DNA of 6,612 bases from Nitratifractor sp. (GCA_024762845.1 JANTGQ010000075.1:1-6612); one strand, 5' to 3'; numbered from the stretch's first letter, positions 1-6,398 are shown. Numbers and translations are program-made. The notes: generated by a model from the letters alone, not told the origin.

Positions 1-8
1 GACTGCAT
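1..8 (-). CDS. 5' end of an unidentified gene, partial
   Basis: Only the first codons are present: the minus strand reads ATG-CAG-TC and then leaves the window, giving Met-Gln and an incomplete third codon. The case for a real start is the strong AGGAGG six nucleotides upstream (15-20) and a consensus TATAAT further up (60-65). It follows ddl in the same direction after a 214-nt gap, so it is probably a separate transcription unit or one with an extra internal promoter. Nothing can be said about the product. Confidence 0.6.
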
Positions 9-14
9 ATAAGC

Positions 15-20
15 CCTCCT
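15..20 (-). promoter_or_regulatory. Shine-Dalgarno AGGAGG of the left-edge gene
   Basis: The minus strand carries a full AGGAGG followed by the 6-nt spacer GCTTAT and an ATG. It is as good as any ribosome-binding site in the window and decides the start of the gene leaving the left edge. Confidence 0.7.
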
Positions 21-33
21 ACGAAAATAATAT

Positions 34-54
34 TGTTACAGAGTAACAGTAACA
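34..54 (-). repeat. TGTTAC tandem repeat with inverted copy
   Basis: On the minus strand two TGTTAC units stand side by side (49-54 and 43-48) and are followed, after three bases, by the inverted copy GTAACA (34-39). Either unit can pair with it to make a 6-bp hairpin. The element lies just downstream of the TATAAT at 60-65, about where transcription would start. It could be an operator or a small 5' UTR hairpin. The arms are short and the region is AT-rich, so chance is possible. Confidence 0.35.
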
Positions 55-59
55 GGTTG

Positions 60-65
60 ATTATA
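60..65 (-). promoter_or_regulatory. Candidate -10 box for the left-edge gene
   Basis: The minus strand has a perfect TATAAT preceded by TTGCA. The predicted transcription start is near position 53, giving a 5' UTR of roughly 45 nt before the ATG at 8. No TTGACA-like -35 box is visible. That is usual for housekeeping promoters in Campylobacterota, which rely on the -10 element and AT-rich upstream DNA. The sequence match is direct; activity is inferred. Confidence 0.5.
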
Positions 66-149
66 TGCAATTTTTTCTATAAATTCACTTAAAATATATA
101 ATTTTTATTTAGATTTTTTTTATAAGTTTCAATTAAGAAATAGGAGTAA

Positions 150-203
150 TTTTGTACCAATTATAAATAATTATGAAAAAAAGTATGATATTTTGGTACA
201 AAA
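150..203. repeat. 11-bp inverted repeat downstream of ddl
   Basis: The arm TTTTGTACCAA (150-160) is repeated in perfect inverted form as TTGGTACAAAA (193-203), separated by 32 AT-rich bases. It starts 20 nt beyond the ddl stop codon. It might act as a long-loop hairpin at the 3' end of the operon transcript, but no U-run follows on the minus strand, so it is not a canonical intrinsic terminator. Each arm is itself nearly palindromic around GTAC, so a pair of protein-binding sites is an alternative. Confidence 0.45.
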
Positions 204-222
204 AGCATAATAGGGCTAAAAA

Positions 223-1266
223 TTACGCTTTCCCTTTTGCTTTTTGTATACTATTGATATAGAGATAGTCGATATCTATCTTTTTCTCTTTGGGTAGATT
301 GGTAGCAACTTTTCCTAAAAGTGTGTCGAAATCTTCAAAAAGATAATTAGCTAATGAGCCAGGTATCGGATTTATCTCATTCAGGTATACCTCATCTTCG
401 ATCACAAAAAAGTCACATCTAATTACTGCACCCCGAAAGAGTGGGTTATATACTCTCTTAAAGTTCTCTTCTAATTTCTTTATTAAAGAGTTCTCTATCT
501 GTGCCTGTGAAACCCGTTCATCTCTGCTAAAGTCCATATACTTTTTATCAAAGTCTAAAAACTCCTCTTTTTGTGGCTCTTCTACAATAGAGAGTATCCA
601 CTCTTTTGCATATGCACCAGCTAAGTTATACTCTTTTATACCCTCGATAAATGCCTCGATAAGCACTTCGTCATCAAACTCAAATGCAACATCAAGTGCA
701 TAGTTAAGCTCCTCTTCGCTCTTAACAATCGATACGCCTATAGAGCTGCCAAGTCGAGTAGGCTTTATTATTACCGGATACTCCAAAGTAATATCCCGAC
801 TCTCTCCTCTTGAGAGTGTTTTGTAATCAATAGTTTTTACCCCTAAAGAGTCAGCTAGAAATTTTGTATAGAGTTTATTAAAACTTAAAACACTCGCTTC
901 TACTCTTGGGCCAATAAATTTGATACCAAAAAACTCAAAGAGTGCTGCTAGTTTGCCATCTTCTCCATCTCTGCCGTGGATTAGATTGAGTGCTACATCA
1001 AAATCTACTCTCTTCTCGCCAAAAAGAGCAGGTATTGCAAAACCACCCTTTTGTAGTGTCAGCTTTTTCCCTTTTTTCAGATACTCTTTTTCGCTAAAAA
1101 ACTTCGACTTCATATTGGCAGCATCTATAAGATAAAAATCTCTCTGCGCATCGATAAATATAAATTGAAGCGTGTGTTTTTTAATAACACCTTTAAGTGT
1201 AATAGCACTTACAATACTAATCTCATGCTCAAAACTAGAACCACCAAAAACTATAGCTATATTCAT
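223..1266 (-). CDS. ddl: D-alanine--D-alanine ligase
   Basis: This cytoplasmic ATP-grasp enzyme joins two D-alanines using ATP to make the dipeptide that ends the peptidoglycan precursor. The N-terminal FGGSSFEHEIS (7-17) holds the conserved Glu15. HGRDGEDG (97-104) is the family's HGxxGEDG motif. IIKPTRLGSSIGV (166-178) carries the ATP-binding Lys168 and glycine loop. IRCDFF (282-287) and LNEINPIPG (295-303) supply Arg283 and the likely Mg2+ ligands Asp285, Glu297 and Asn299. At 347 residues it matches my memory of the Helicobacter/Campylobacter form, including its PGSLANYLF ending in place of the PGMT...SL of enterobacterial Ddl. The start lies 1 nt after the carA stop (TAAAATG), with AAAGG inside the end of carA six nucleotides before the ATG. 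It is the last gene of the operon; co-transcription with carA is inferred from that spacing. Confidence 0.97.
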   Translation of the reverse strand: MNIAIVFGGSSFEHEISIVSAITLKGVIKKHTLQFIFIDAQRDFYLIDAANMKSKFFSEKEYLKKGKKLTLQKGGFAIPALFGEKRVDFDVALNLIHGRDGEDGKLAALFEFFGIKFIGPRVEASVLSFNKLYTKFLADSLGVKTIDYKTLSRGESRDITLEYPVIIKPTRLGSSIGVSIVKSEEELNYALDVAFEFDDEVLIEAFIEGIKEYNLAGAYAKEWILSIVEEPQKEEFLDFDKKYMDFSRDERVSQAQIENSLIKKLEENFKRVYNPLFRGAVIRCDFFVIEDEVYLNEINPIPGSLANYLFEDFDTLLGKVATNLPKEKKIDIDYLYINSIQKAKGKA

Positions 1267-1267
1267 T

Positions 1268-2392
1268 TTACGCCTTTACTCTCTTGGCAAACTCTTTAAA
1301 TATATAGGCACTCTCGTGTGGTCCGGGGCTCGCCTCTGGGTGGTGCTGCACAGAGATAATTTTACCACAGTTATACTCTAAACCCTCAATTGTATCATCA
1401 AAGAGGTTTGTATGCGTTACTTTTGCAACTTCTCTTATACTCTCTGTTACATTATAGTTGTGGTTTTGTGCTGTTATCTCTACTGCACCTGTTGCTTCAT
1501 TTTTAACCGGATGGTTACCGCCATGGTGCCCGAATTTCAACTTATAGGTTTCGTACCCATGTGCTATCGAGAGCATCTGATGCCCCAAACAGATACCAAA
1601 CATTGGTATGTCAGCATCAATAAAACTCTTTACCAAAACTTTTTGTTCATCCAAGATAAGCGGATCTCCTGGACCGTTTGATAAAAATACTCCACCAATC
1701 TCTTTATTTGTAAACTTTTCGATAACCACCTCTGCCGGGGTAGATGCAGGAACCACCTCTACCTCTAGTCCTGCAGATGCTAGCTCTCTAAGTATATTCT
1801 TCTTAATTCCAAAGTCATATGCAACTATCTTTTTCTCTAATTTTGGCTTAGTAAATTCAAACTTCTCTGCATCATATTTACCCTCTGTATGGGTATAAGG
1901 CTCTTTTGTTGTTACCTCTTTAATATAATTTATCTCAGCAATCGTTGGTGCTTGTGACAAAATTTTTGCCAACTCCTCTTTAGAGCTAATAGTTGTCGAT
2001 GCAACCATCTCCATAGCACCTTCGTCTCGAAGCATTTTTGTTAAAAAACGAGTATCTACTTCGCAAATTCCCAAGATATTAAATCTTTTTAAGAGTGCAT
2101 CCAGGCTCTCTTCGCTTCGAAAGTTCGAAGGTCTAGCCTGATAGTTTCGAACAATTACCCCTTTACAAAAAGCGCCAGTGCTCTCCATATCTTCGCTGTT
2201 GCAGCCGACATTCCCAATCTCTGGCATTGTAAATGTAACAAACTGCCCAGCATAACTTGGGTCTGTTACTATCTCTTGATAGCCGCTCATAGAGGTATTA
2301 AAGACAACCTCTCCAACAGCAGTACCCTCTGCTCCAAAACTTTTTGCTTCTAAAAAAAGACCATTTGCAAAGTATAACCATATTTTATTCAT
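1268..2392 (-). CDS. carA: Carbamoyl-phosphate synthase small (glutaminase) subunit
   Basis: CarA hydrolyses glutamine and channels the ammonia to the large subunit CarB, which makes carbamoyl phosphate for pyrimidine and arginine synthesis in the cytoplasm. The N-terminal half is the CPSase small-chain domain, with FNTSMSGYQEIVTDPSY (31-47) and EVDTRFLTKMLRDEGAM (111-127). The C-terminal half is a class I glutamine amidotransferase: FLSNGPGDP (236-244), nucleophile Cys268 in GICLGHQ, the GHHGGNHPVK stretch (288-297), and His351/Glu353 in QHHPEASPGP completing the triad. All catalytic residues are present and 374 residues is the normal length. The DUF507 gene ends 8 nt upstream; the sequence TAGGAG, which contains that stop codon, is the ribosome-binding site, 5 nt from the ATG. 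carB is not in the window, as is common in this group. Confidence 0.97.
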   Translation of the reverse strand: MNKIWLYFANGLFLEAKSFGAEGTAVGEVVFNTSMSGYQEIVTDPSYAGQFVTFTMPEIGNVGCNSEDMESTGAFCKGVIVRNYQARPSNFRSEESLDALLKRFNILGICEVDTRFLTKMLRDEGAMEMVASTTISSKEELAKILSQAPTIAEINYIKEVTTKEPYTHTEGKYDAEKFEFTKPKLEKKIVAYDFGIKKNILRELASAGLEVEVVPASTPAEVVIEKFTNKEIGGVFLSNGPGDPLILDEQKVLVKSFIDADIPMFGICLGHQMLSIAHGYETYKLKFGHHGGNHPVKNEATGAVEITAQNHNYNVTESIREVAKVTHTNLFDDTIEGLEYNCGKIISVQHHPEASPGPHESAYIFKEFAKRVKA

Positions 2393-2400
2393 ATCTGCTC

Positions 2401-2952
2401 CTACAACATACCACGGCGATTAAGCTCTTCTTGAAAATATCTCTCGTATAGAATCTCATACTCGTTACTTCCAGGCATAATCTCCTCTTTTTGCGAACGA
2501 ATCTTGTCGTAGACAACATCGTCTATCTCTTCGTACGCTTTTGCATACTCTTTAAAAGCTGTAAAGATTATATTTTTTACCTGGTTCTCATTTACATCAT
2601 ACTCTATAAGATAATTTTCGTAGAGCACATCAAGAATTTTATGAGAGAGGTCACTGTATCTGTCGTCATAATTCATAATTAATCCAAACTCTGGCGCCAA
2701 ACGCTTCTTAATCATAAAAAAAAGTTGTCTATCATCTGCTTGCTGGATCTCTATTTCGTCATAGTTCTCCTCTATAATATCTTTTACTTTACTATCGAGT
2801 TCACTCTCTAACTTTAGATTCTCTAAAATTATTTTATCAGCAGCCTCTACGACTTCATCTTTCCCTTTTAGTAACTTTATAAAAGGAGCTTGTATTAAAT
2901 CTACTGCAATTTTACCTGCAACAAATCTGCTCTGGTTGGGCTTTAATCTCAT
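2401..2952 (-). CDS. DUF507 family protein with two tandem repeats
   Basis: This is a soluble protein of unknown function, 183 residues, rich in charged residues and probably helical, with no signal peptide or membrane segment. The second half matches my recollection of the DUF507 pattern: DLSHKI near 101, EIDDVVYDKI (142-151), a PGS turn (160-162), EILYERYFQEELNRRG (166-181). The first half repeats it without gaps at an offset of 91 residues: KI at 14-15, ELDSKVKDII (51-60), EI at 66-67, Leu77, Gly90. The usual DUF507 protein has a single copy of about 90 residues, so this is a fused duplication. It sits between purA (9 nt upstream) and carA (8 nt downstream), the same company I remember for Cj1495c in C. 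jejuni. The start is fixed by TAAGGAG, which includes the purA stop, 5 nt before the ATG. No function can be assigned. Confidence 0.88.
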   Translation of the reverse strand: MRLKPNQSRFVAGKIAVDLIQAPFIKLLKGKDEVVEAADKIILENLKLESELDSKVKDIIEENYDEIEIQQADDRQLFFMIKKRLAPEFGLIMNYDDRYSDLSHKILDVLYENYLIEYDVNENQVKNIIFTAFKEYAKAYEEIDDVVYDKIRSQKEEIMPGSNEYEILYERYFQEELNRRGML

Positions 2953-2961
2953 CTAAACTCC

Positions 2962-4215
2962 TTAATCTCTTACGATTGTATCGTCTCTATCTGGCGATGT
3001 TGATATTATACCTATTTTTGCACCACAAAGCTCTTCGAGTTTTGCTATATACTCTTGTGCCTCAACTGGAAGCGCATCAAACTCTCTTGCACCTTTACTC
3101 TTTTGCCACCCTTTAAACTCTTGGTAAATCGGCTTTGCACCCTCTAGCGTGTATGGTACATAGTCTACCTCTTTCGCATCTATCTCGTAACCAATACAGA
3201 CCTTAATACGCTCTAATCCATCTAAAACATCGAGTTTCATCAGAGCTATTTGGCTAACACCATTAAGACGAACTGCGTGCTTCATTGCTACTGCATCGAA
3301 CCAGCCACATCTTCTTGGTCTGCCGGTTGTTGTACCAAACTCTGCGCCTCTCTCGCGCATATACTCGCCATCTTCACCCAAATCTTCACTTGGGAAAGGT
3401 CCGTTTCCTACTCTTGTACAGTAGGCTTTTGCAATGCCTGTTACTTTGCCAATACTCTGAGGTGCGATACCCAAACCGCTACACGCCCCGGCACTTACGG
3501 TTGTAGAGCTTGTTACATATGGGTATGTACCGTGGTCAATATCGAGCATTGTACCCTGTGCCCCCTCTAAAAGTACTCGTTTTTTAGCATCAAGGGCACT
3601 CCATACTACAAGCGTTGTATCGGTAATATATTTTCCTAACGCTTCACGATACCCCTCTAGCTCGGCAAGAAGTGCATCTTCGTCTGGAGTCTCTACACCC
3701 ATAGCTTTAAAGATAGGTGCGTTTATTGTAAAGTAGCTCATAATATCACTGCAGAGCTTTTTAGGGTTTAAAAGCTCCCCTACACGGTGCCCTACTCTTG
3801 TAATCTTATCTCCGTATGCCGGTCCGATACCTTTGCCTGTTGTACCAATTGCTTTGTCGCCTTTAAGACGCTCTCTTGCCTGGTCTATTTGTGCATGGTA
3901 TGGCAGGAGCAGGTGAGCTTTATCCGAGATAACAATACGCCCCTCTATATCGCTAAACTGCTCTAACTCTTTTATAAAATCTTTTGGCGAGAGCACTACA
4001 CCATTTCCTACAACATTCATAGCCTCTTTATTCAAAACACCCGATGGTACCAAGTGCAGTGCATACTTCTTTCCATCTGTAACAATAGTGTGCCCGGCAT
4101 TATGCCCACCGGCAAATCTACAAACAAAGTCATACTTTTGTGCCAAATGGTCAACTATCTTTCCTTTTCCCTCATCTCCCCACTGGAGACCAACTATAAC
4201 ATCTGCTTTTTGCAT
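2962..4215 (-). CDS. purA: Adenylosuccinate synthetase
   Basis: PurA joins IMP and aspartate using GTP to give adenylosuccinate, the first committed step from IMP to AMP, in the cytoplasm. QWGDEGKGK (11-19) is the P-loop-like GTP site with catalytic Asp14. AGGHNAGHT (35-43) contains the catalytic His42. GTTGKGIGPAYGDK (124-137) binds IMP. DIDHGTYPYVTSS (225-237), PFPSEDLGEDGEYMRERG (273-290) and TTTGRPRRCGW (295-305) are family signatures, the last two around the aspartate loop and IMP-binding arginines. The C-terminal SPDRDDTI (407-414) corresponds to the usual GPERDQTI-like guanine-binding end. At 417 residues it is slightly shorter than the common 425-432, with no gap in any motif. The ATG directly abuts the hisZ stop (TAGATG), with AAAGGG 5 nt before it inside hisZ, so translational coupling is likely. 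Confidence 0.98.
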   Translation of the reverse strand: MQKADVIVGLQWGDEGKGKIVDHLAQKYDFVCRFAGGHNAGHTIVTDGKKYALHLVPSGVLNKEAMNVVGNGVVLSPKDFIKELEQFSDIEGRIVISDKAHLLLPYHAQIDQARERLKGDKAIGTTGKGIGPAYGDKITRVGHRVGELLNPKKLCSDIMSYFTINAPIFKAMGVETPDEDALLAELEGYREALGKYITDTTLVVWSALDAKKRVLLEGAQGTMLDIDHGTYPYVTSSTTVSAGACSGLGIAPQSIGKVTGIAKAYCTRVGNGPFPSEDLGEDGEYMRERGAEFGTTTGRPRRCGWFDAVAMKHAVRLNGVSQIALMKLDVLDGLERIKVCIGYEIDAKEVDYVPYTLEGAKPIYQEFKGWQKSKGAREFDALPVEAQEYIAKLEELCGAKIGIISTSPDRDDTIVRD

Positions 4216-5061
4216 CTAAACCCTTTGCATCTTTTTTGCTATTACTGTGTCGGTGTGCAGCGCAAAACCGGCACCATTAATATCTTTTATTTTATATATA
4301 CCACCTGTAGCCAAAAGCTTTTCGCCCTTGAAAGCTCGAAAAACCAATGAGTTGTAGTAACGAATCGGCGCATAGTAGAGTGGTGATATCAAAAGATTGT
4401 TACTCTCAATCTTTTGCGCTACATCCACAATAGTCTGTAACTCTCCTGCAATATCTTCTGGATAGATAGAGAGATCGCTTAAATCCTCTAGAGTCTCTAC
4501 TCCAACTAGTGCTTCTATCCATGAGTGAGGGCTTTGAAGTATCTTCTCTAAACGTATATTTTTTATATCATCTAAATCAAAACCATACTGCTCAACTAAA
4601 ATGTGCGCAATAGATATATTTGCTATTTGAAAATTATAGTTTAAATCTAAAGTTTCCAGAAGCTCTGTAGCAATATTTGCAGCTTCACTAAAACTACCCT
4701 CTATAATCTCTGCACCAATTTGGTATTGCTCTGTGGTAGGATATGCAAAAATCGGCTGAATATAGAACCACTTTTTTACATCTTCGCTACGGTTTAAACG
4801 TTTTGTAACAATACGCACAACGTCCACAGTTGCATCTGCACGCAAGCTAACCTGAGAGTTACGTATATCATTAACACGAATTAAAAGATTACTATTACTT
4901 AACCCCTCGTGCTGGTGGTACGAGAAGAGCGGTGTTGTAATTTCGCTAAAGCCCAAGCTCTCTAAAAGCGTTGCACTTGTGCTCTCTATCTCTCTTTTTA
5001 ACTTTGCGCTCTGCCCAAAGTAGAGGCGGCTACCACTTGGTATTTCGTGCTCGAACATCAT
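4216..5061 (-). CDS. hisZ: HisZ-like ATP phosphoribosyltransferase regulatory subunit (short)
   Basis: HisZ is a histidyl-tRNA synthetase paralogue that lacks aminoacylation and partners the short form of HisG, enabling histidine feedback on ATP + PRPP -> phosphoribosyl-ATP. The class II synthetase core is recognisable: N-terminal PSGSRLYFG (8-16), VSLRADATVDVVRIV (71-85) equivalent to HisRS LRPExT..vaR, a motif-2-like FYIQPIFAY (99-107), EQYQIGAEIIEG (111-122) for HisRS FHQ.g.E.iG, YYNSLVFRAF (235-244) for the histidine-loop YYTGxVFE, and a motif-3-like GAGFALHTDTV (263-273). The motif-2 arginine is replaced by Ala106 and the following loop is shortened, and the motif-3 arginine is absent, so catalysis is not expected. 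At 281 residues it is shorter than typical HisZ and has no anticodon-binding domain. The first of two ATGs abuts the upstream stop; GGAG lies 9 nt before it, favouring Met1. hisG is outside the window. A diverged HisRS paralogue with another role cannot be excluded. Confidence 0.8.
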   Translation of the reverse strand: MMFEHEIPSGSRLYFGQSAKLKREIESTSATLLESLGFSEITTPLFSYHQHEGLSNSNLLIRVNDIRNSQVSLRADATVDVVRIVTKRLNRSEDVKKWFYIQPIFAYPTTEQYQIGAEIIEGSFSEAANIATELLETLDLNYNFQIANISIAHILVEQYGFDLDDIKNIRLEKILQSPHSWIEALVGVETLEDLSDLSIYPEDIAGELQTIVDVAQKIESNNLLISPLYYAPIRYYNSLVFRAFKGEKLLATGGIYKIKDINGAGFALHTDTVIAKKMQRV

Positions 5062-6174
5062 TTATTTAAGCTCCGCTTTTAGTGTTTGGCTAAAGACTTT
5101 TGCTGCTTCGCCGTTATACTCTCTTCGACCCAAATCTTCTAACGCGCTCTCTACAGAGTCAACAACCCATAACATTTCGCTACTCTCTATAAGACCCATA
5201 TTGTTAATTCTGAAAATCTTACCCTTAAGGTGGTCTTGCCCACCGGCTATATTTACACTATATTTCTCTTTTAAGAGTTTTCGAATTTTTTCGGCATCTC
5301 CATCTATTACTGTTGCCATCGCTTTGGCAGGGCTAGATGGATATATAGTTAAGCCAATTGCCTCTAAAGCTTTTAAAAGTGCAGCTGATCTAGCTGCTGT
5401 TAAAGCATAGAGTCTCTGCGTTCCACCCAGCTCTTCGATTAGATCAAAAATTTTATTGAGTCCAATTATTAGTGTTGTAGCTGCTGTATATGCAGTTGTG
5501 TTCTTTTTCTGTTTTGCTAATTCGCTTGCCAAGTTCAGATAGTAGCCACTTCCCGTGCCAATTCTCTCAATTGCCGCGTCGCTTAAGCCTAGCATCGCCA
5601 AACCAGGTGGCAGCATAAGTGCTTTTTGGCTTCCTGTAATTAAGATATCGATATTACTTACATCTATTGGCTCAACTGCAACAGCCGTAATACCATCGGC
5701 AATTACCATAATATTAGGGTTTCTTTTCTTTATTGCTGCGGCAATCTCTTCGACCGGGTGTCGCAATCCTCCTGCACTCTCGCAGACCTGTATTGCAAAT
5801 GTATCTATATCGCTGTTTTTATCGATTGTATCTAGTACATCTTCTACAGTTGCAGGAGTATTCCATTCATACTTTAACTCTACAAGCTCTTTACCATGCG
5901 CTTTTACTATTTTTCCAAAACGCTCACCAAACTTACCGGCATTAATGGTAAGTGCCTTCTGTTTGCATAGATTAATTATAGAAGCCTCCATCGCAGCAGT
6001 TCCTGAACCTGCTATCATTATAGCTTCACTCATACCAAATAGTTTTAAAAGTGACTCTCTTGCCTCTTTAAAGATAGCTTCAAACTCAGGTGTTCGATGG
6101 TGCAGTGTTGGTGTAGCCATTGCTACCCTTACCGCTTCTGGTACTGGGGTTGGACCTGGAGTAAATAAAAGCAT
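5062..6174 (-). CDS. Class V PLP-dependent aminotransferase (alanine/serine-glyoxylate type)
   Basis: This is a fold-type I PLP enzyme of the family that includes alanine--glyoxylate and serine--glyoxylate aminotransferases and the so-called soluble hydrogenase 42-kDa subunit. LFTPGPTPVP (3-12) and HHRTPEF (25-31) are the family's N-terminal signatures. GSGTAAMEA (56-64) is the cofactor phosphate loop. Asp160 in ADGITAV should contact the PLP ring, and Lys184 in TGSQKALMLPPG is the Schiff-base lysine. TAYTAATTLIIGL (227-239) is the TxYTP-like segment, with Ala where Pro is usual. Arg322 in GKIFRINNMG is the expected substrate-carboxylate arginine. The 370 residues are a normal length with no signal peptide. 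Amino donor and acceptor cannot be read from sequence: serine, alanine or aspartate with glyoxylate or pyruvate are the likely options. It is the first gene of the operon, with AAGGAA six nucleotides before the ATG and a TATAAT at 6205-6210. Confidence 0.9.
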   Translation of the reverse strand: MLLFTPGPTPVPEAVRVAMATPTLHHRTPEFEAIFKEARESLLKLFGMSEAIMIAGSGTAAMEASIINLCKQKALTINAGKFGERFGKIVKAHGKELVELKYEWNTPATVEDVLDTIDKNSDIDTFAIQVCESAGGLRHPVEEIAAAIKKRNPNIMVIADGITAVAVEPIDVSNIDILITGSQKALMLPPGLAMLGLSDAAIERIGTGSGYYLNLASELAKQKKNTTAYTAATTLIIGLNKIFDLIEELGGTQRLYALTAARSAALLKALEAIGLTIYPSSPAKAMATVIDGDAEKIRKLLKEKYSVNIAGGQDHLKGKIFRINNMGLIESSEMLWVVDSVESALEDLGRREYNGEAAKVFSQTLKAELK

Positions 6175-6204
6175 ATATAGTTCCTTATAAAAATAAATCG
6201 AAAG

Positions 6205-6210
6205 ATTATA
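6205..6210 (-). promoter_or_regulatory. Candidate -10 box of the aminotransferase-to-ddl operon
   Basis: The minus strand carries a perfect TATAAT whose predicted start point near 6198 leaves a 5' UTR of about 24 nt containing the AAGGAA ribosome-binding site. No -35 consensus is visible about 17 nt upstream, which is normal in Campylobacterota. It is the best match upstream of the operon and lies two bases from the left arm of the 13-bp inverted repeat. Confidence 0.6.
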
Positions 6211-6212
6211 TC

Positions 6213-6317
6213 TAATTTTCTATTAGGGAGAGTTGTTTACTGCACTATCCTATATAGGCGTTGTAATTACTCCACCAATTGGAAGAAAAGTCATGTGTGA
6301 AAATTAATAGAAAATTA
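6213..6317. repeat. 13-bp perfect inverted repeat flanking 79 bp
   Basis: TAATTTTCTATTA (6213-6225) is matched exactly in inverted form by TAATAGAAAATTA (6305-6317). The left arm sits two bases upstream of the operon -10 box. No target-site duplication is visible at the outer ends and the interior encodes nothing recognisable, so a miniature transposable element is not supported. A pair of binding sites for a regulator acting at a distance is possible. The arms are almost pure A/T, so a chance match in this composition is a real alternative. Confidence 0.45.
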
Positions 6318-6365
6318 ACAATTTCTCTATTTTTTCTGAGAATTTAAGTTTAGATACAAGTTTAA

Positions 6366-6376
6366 TATTATACAAT
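6366..6376 (+). promoter_or_regulatory. Candidate distal -10 region for the plus-strand gene
   Basis: Overlapping TATTAT (6366-6371) and TACAAT (6371-6376) each match the -10 consensus at five of six positions. Transcription from here would start around 6378-6383 and give a structured leader of roughly 145 nt before the exported-protein ATG. No -35 box is evident. The dyad at 6374-6392 overlaps the expected start site. Confidence 0.35.
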
Positions 6377-6392
6377 ATGGTATTCCCATATT
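6374..6392. promoter_or_regulatory. Operator-like dyad AATATGG-N5-CCATATT
   Basis: Two perfect 7-bp inverted arms (6374-6380 and 6386-6392) flank five bases, a geometry typical of a dimeric helix-turn-helix binding site. It overlaps the end of the TACAAT box and the predicted +1, where a bound repressor would block the distal plus-strand promoter. It could equally form a short hairpin. The regulator is unknown. Confidence 0.4.
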
Positions 6393-6398
6393 AAAAAA

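Noticed and set aside
4..69. 9-bp inverted repeat TGCATATAA (4-12) with TTATATGCA (61-69)
   Set aside because: The arms coincide with the start-codon region and the -10 box. The upstream arm would not be in the transcript from that promoter, so a hairpin is unlikely, and AT-rich arms of this length are expected by chance.
3250..3570. Cys-rich 106-codon plus-strand frame opposite purA
   Set aside because: It overlaps the most conserved part of purA on the other strand and shows no independent coding signal; the cysteines come from the complement of Ala/Thr codons.
5555..6190. 211-codon open frame on the plus strand opposite the aminotransferase
   Set aside because: It is antisense to an intact aminotransferase with all catalytic motifs. 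Its Ser/Ala/Ile-rich composition is what the complement of that gene gives, and it shows no family similarity or ribosome-binding site I can identify.
6249..6258. Palindrome CCTATATAGG as a regulator site
   Set aside because: A single 10-bp AT-centred palindrome with no second copy in the window and no clear position relative to a start site; it is too weak to call.
6250..6294. 14-codon minus-strand frame (starts MTFLP) upstream of the operon
   Set aside because: No Shine-Dalgarno sequence precedes it and it lies upstream of the predicted operon start point, so it would not be in the leader. It has no His-codon run as expected of a his-type attenuator.
6233..6307. 25-codon plus-strand frame starting at TTG, ending VMCEN-stop
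   Set aside because: The peptide looks superficially protein-like, but the only purine-rich stretch directly abuts the TTG, too close for initiation. The frame is closed by a stop just upstream and there is no recognisable similarity to support a gene remnant.
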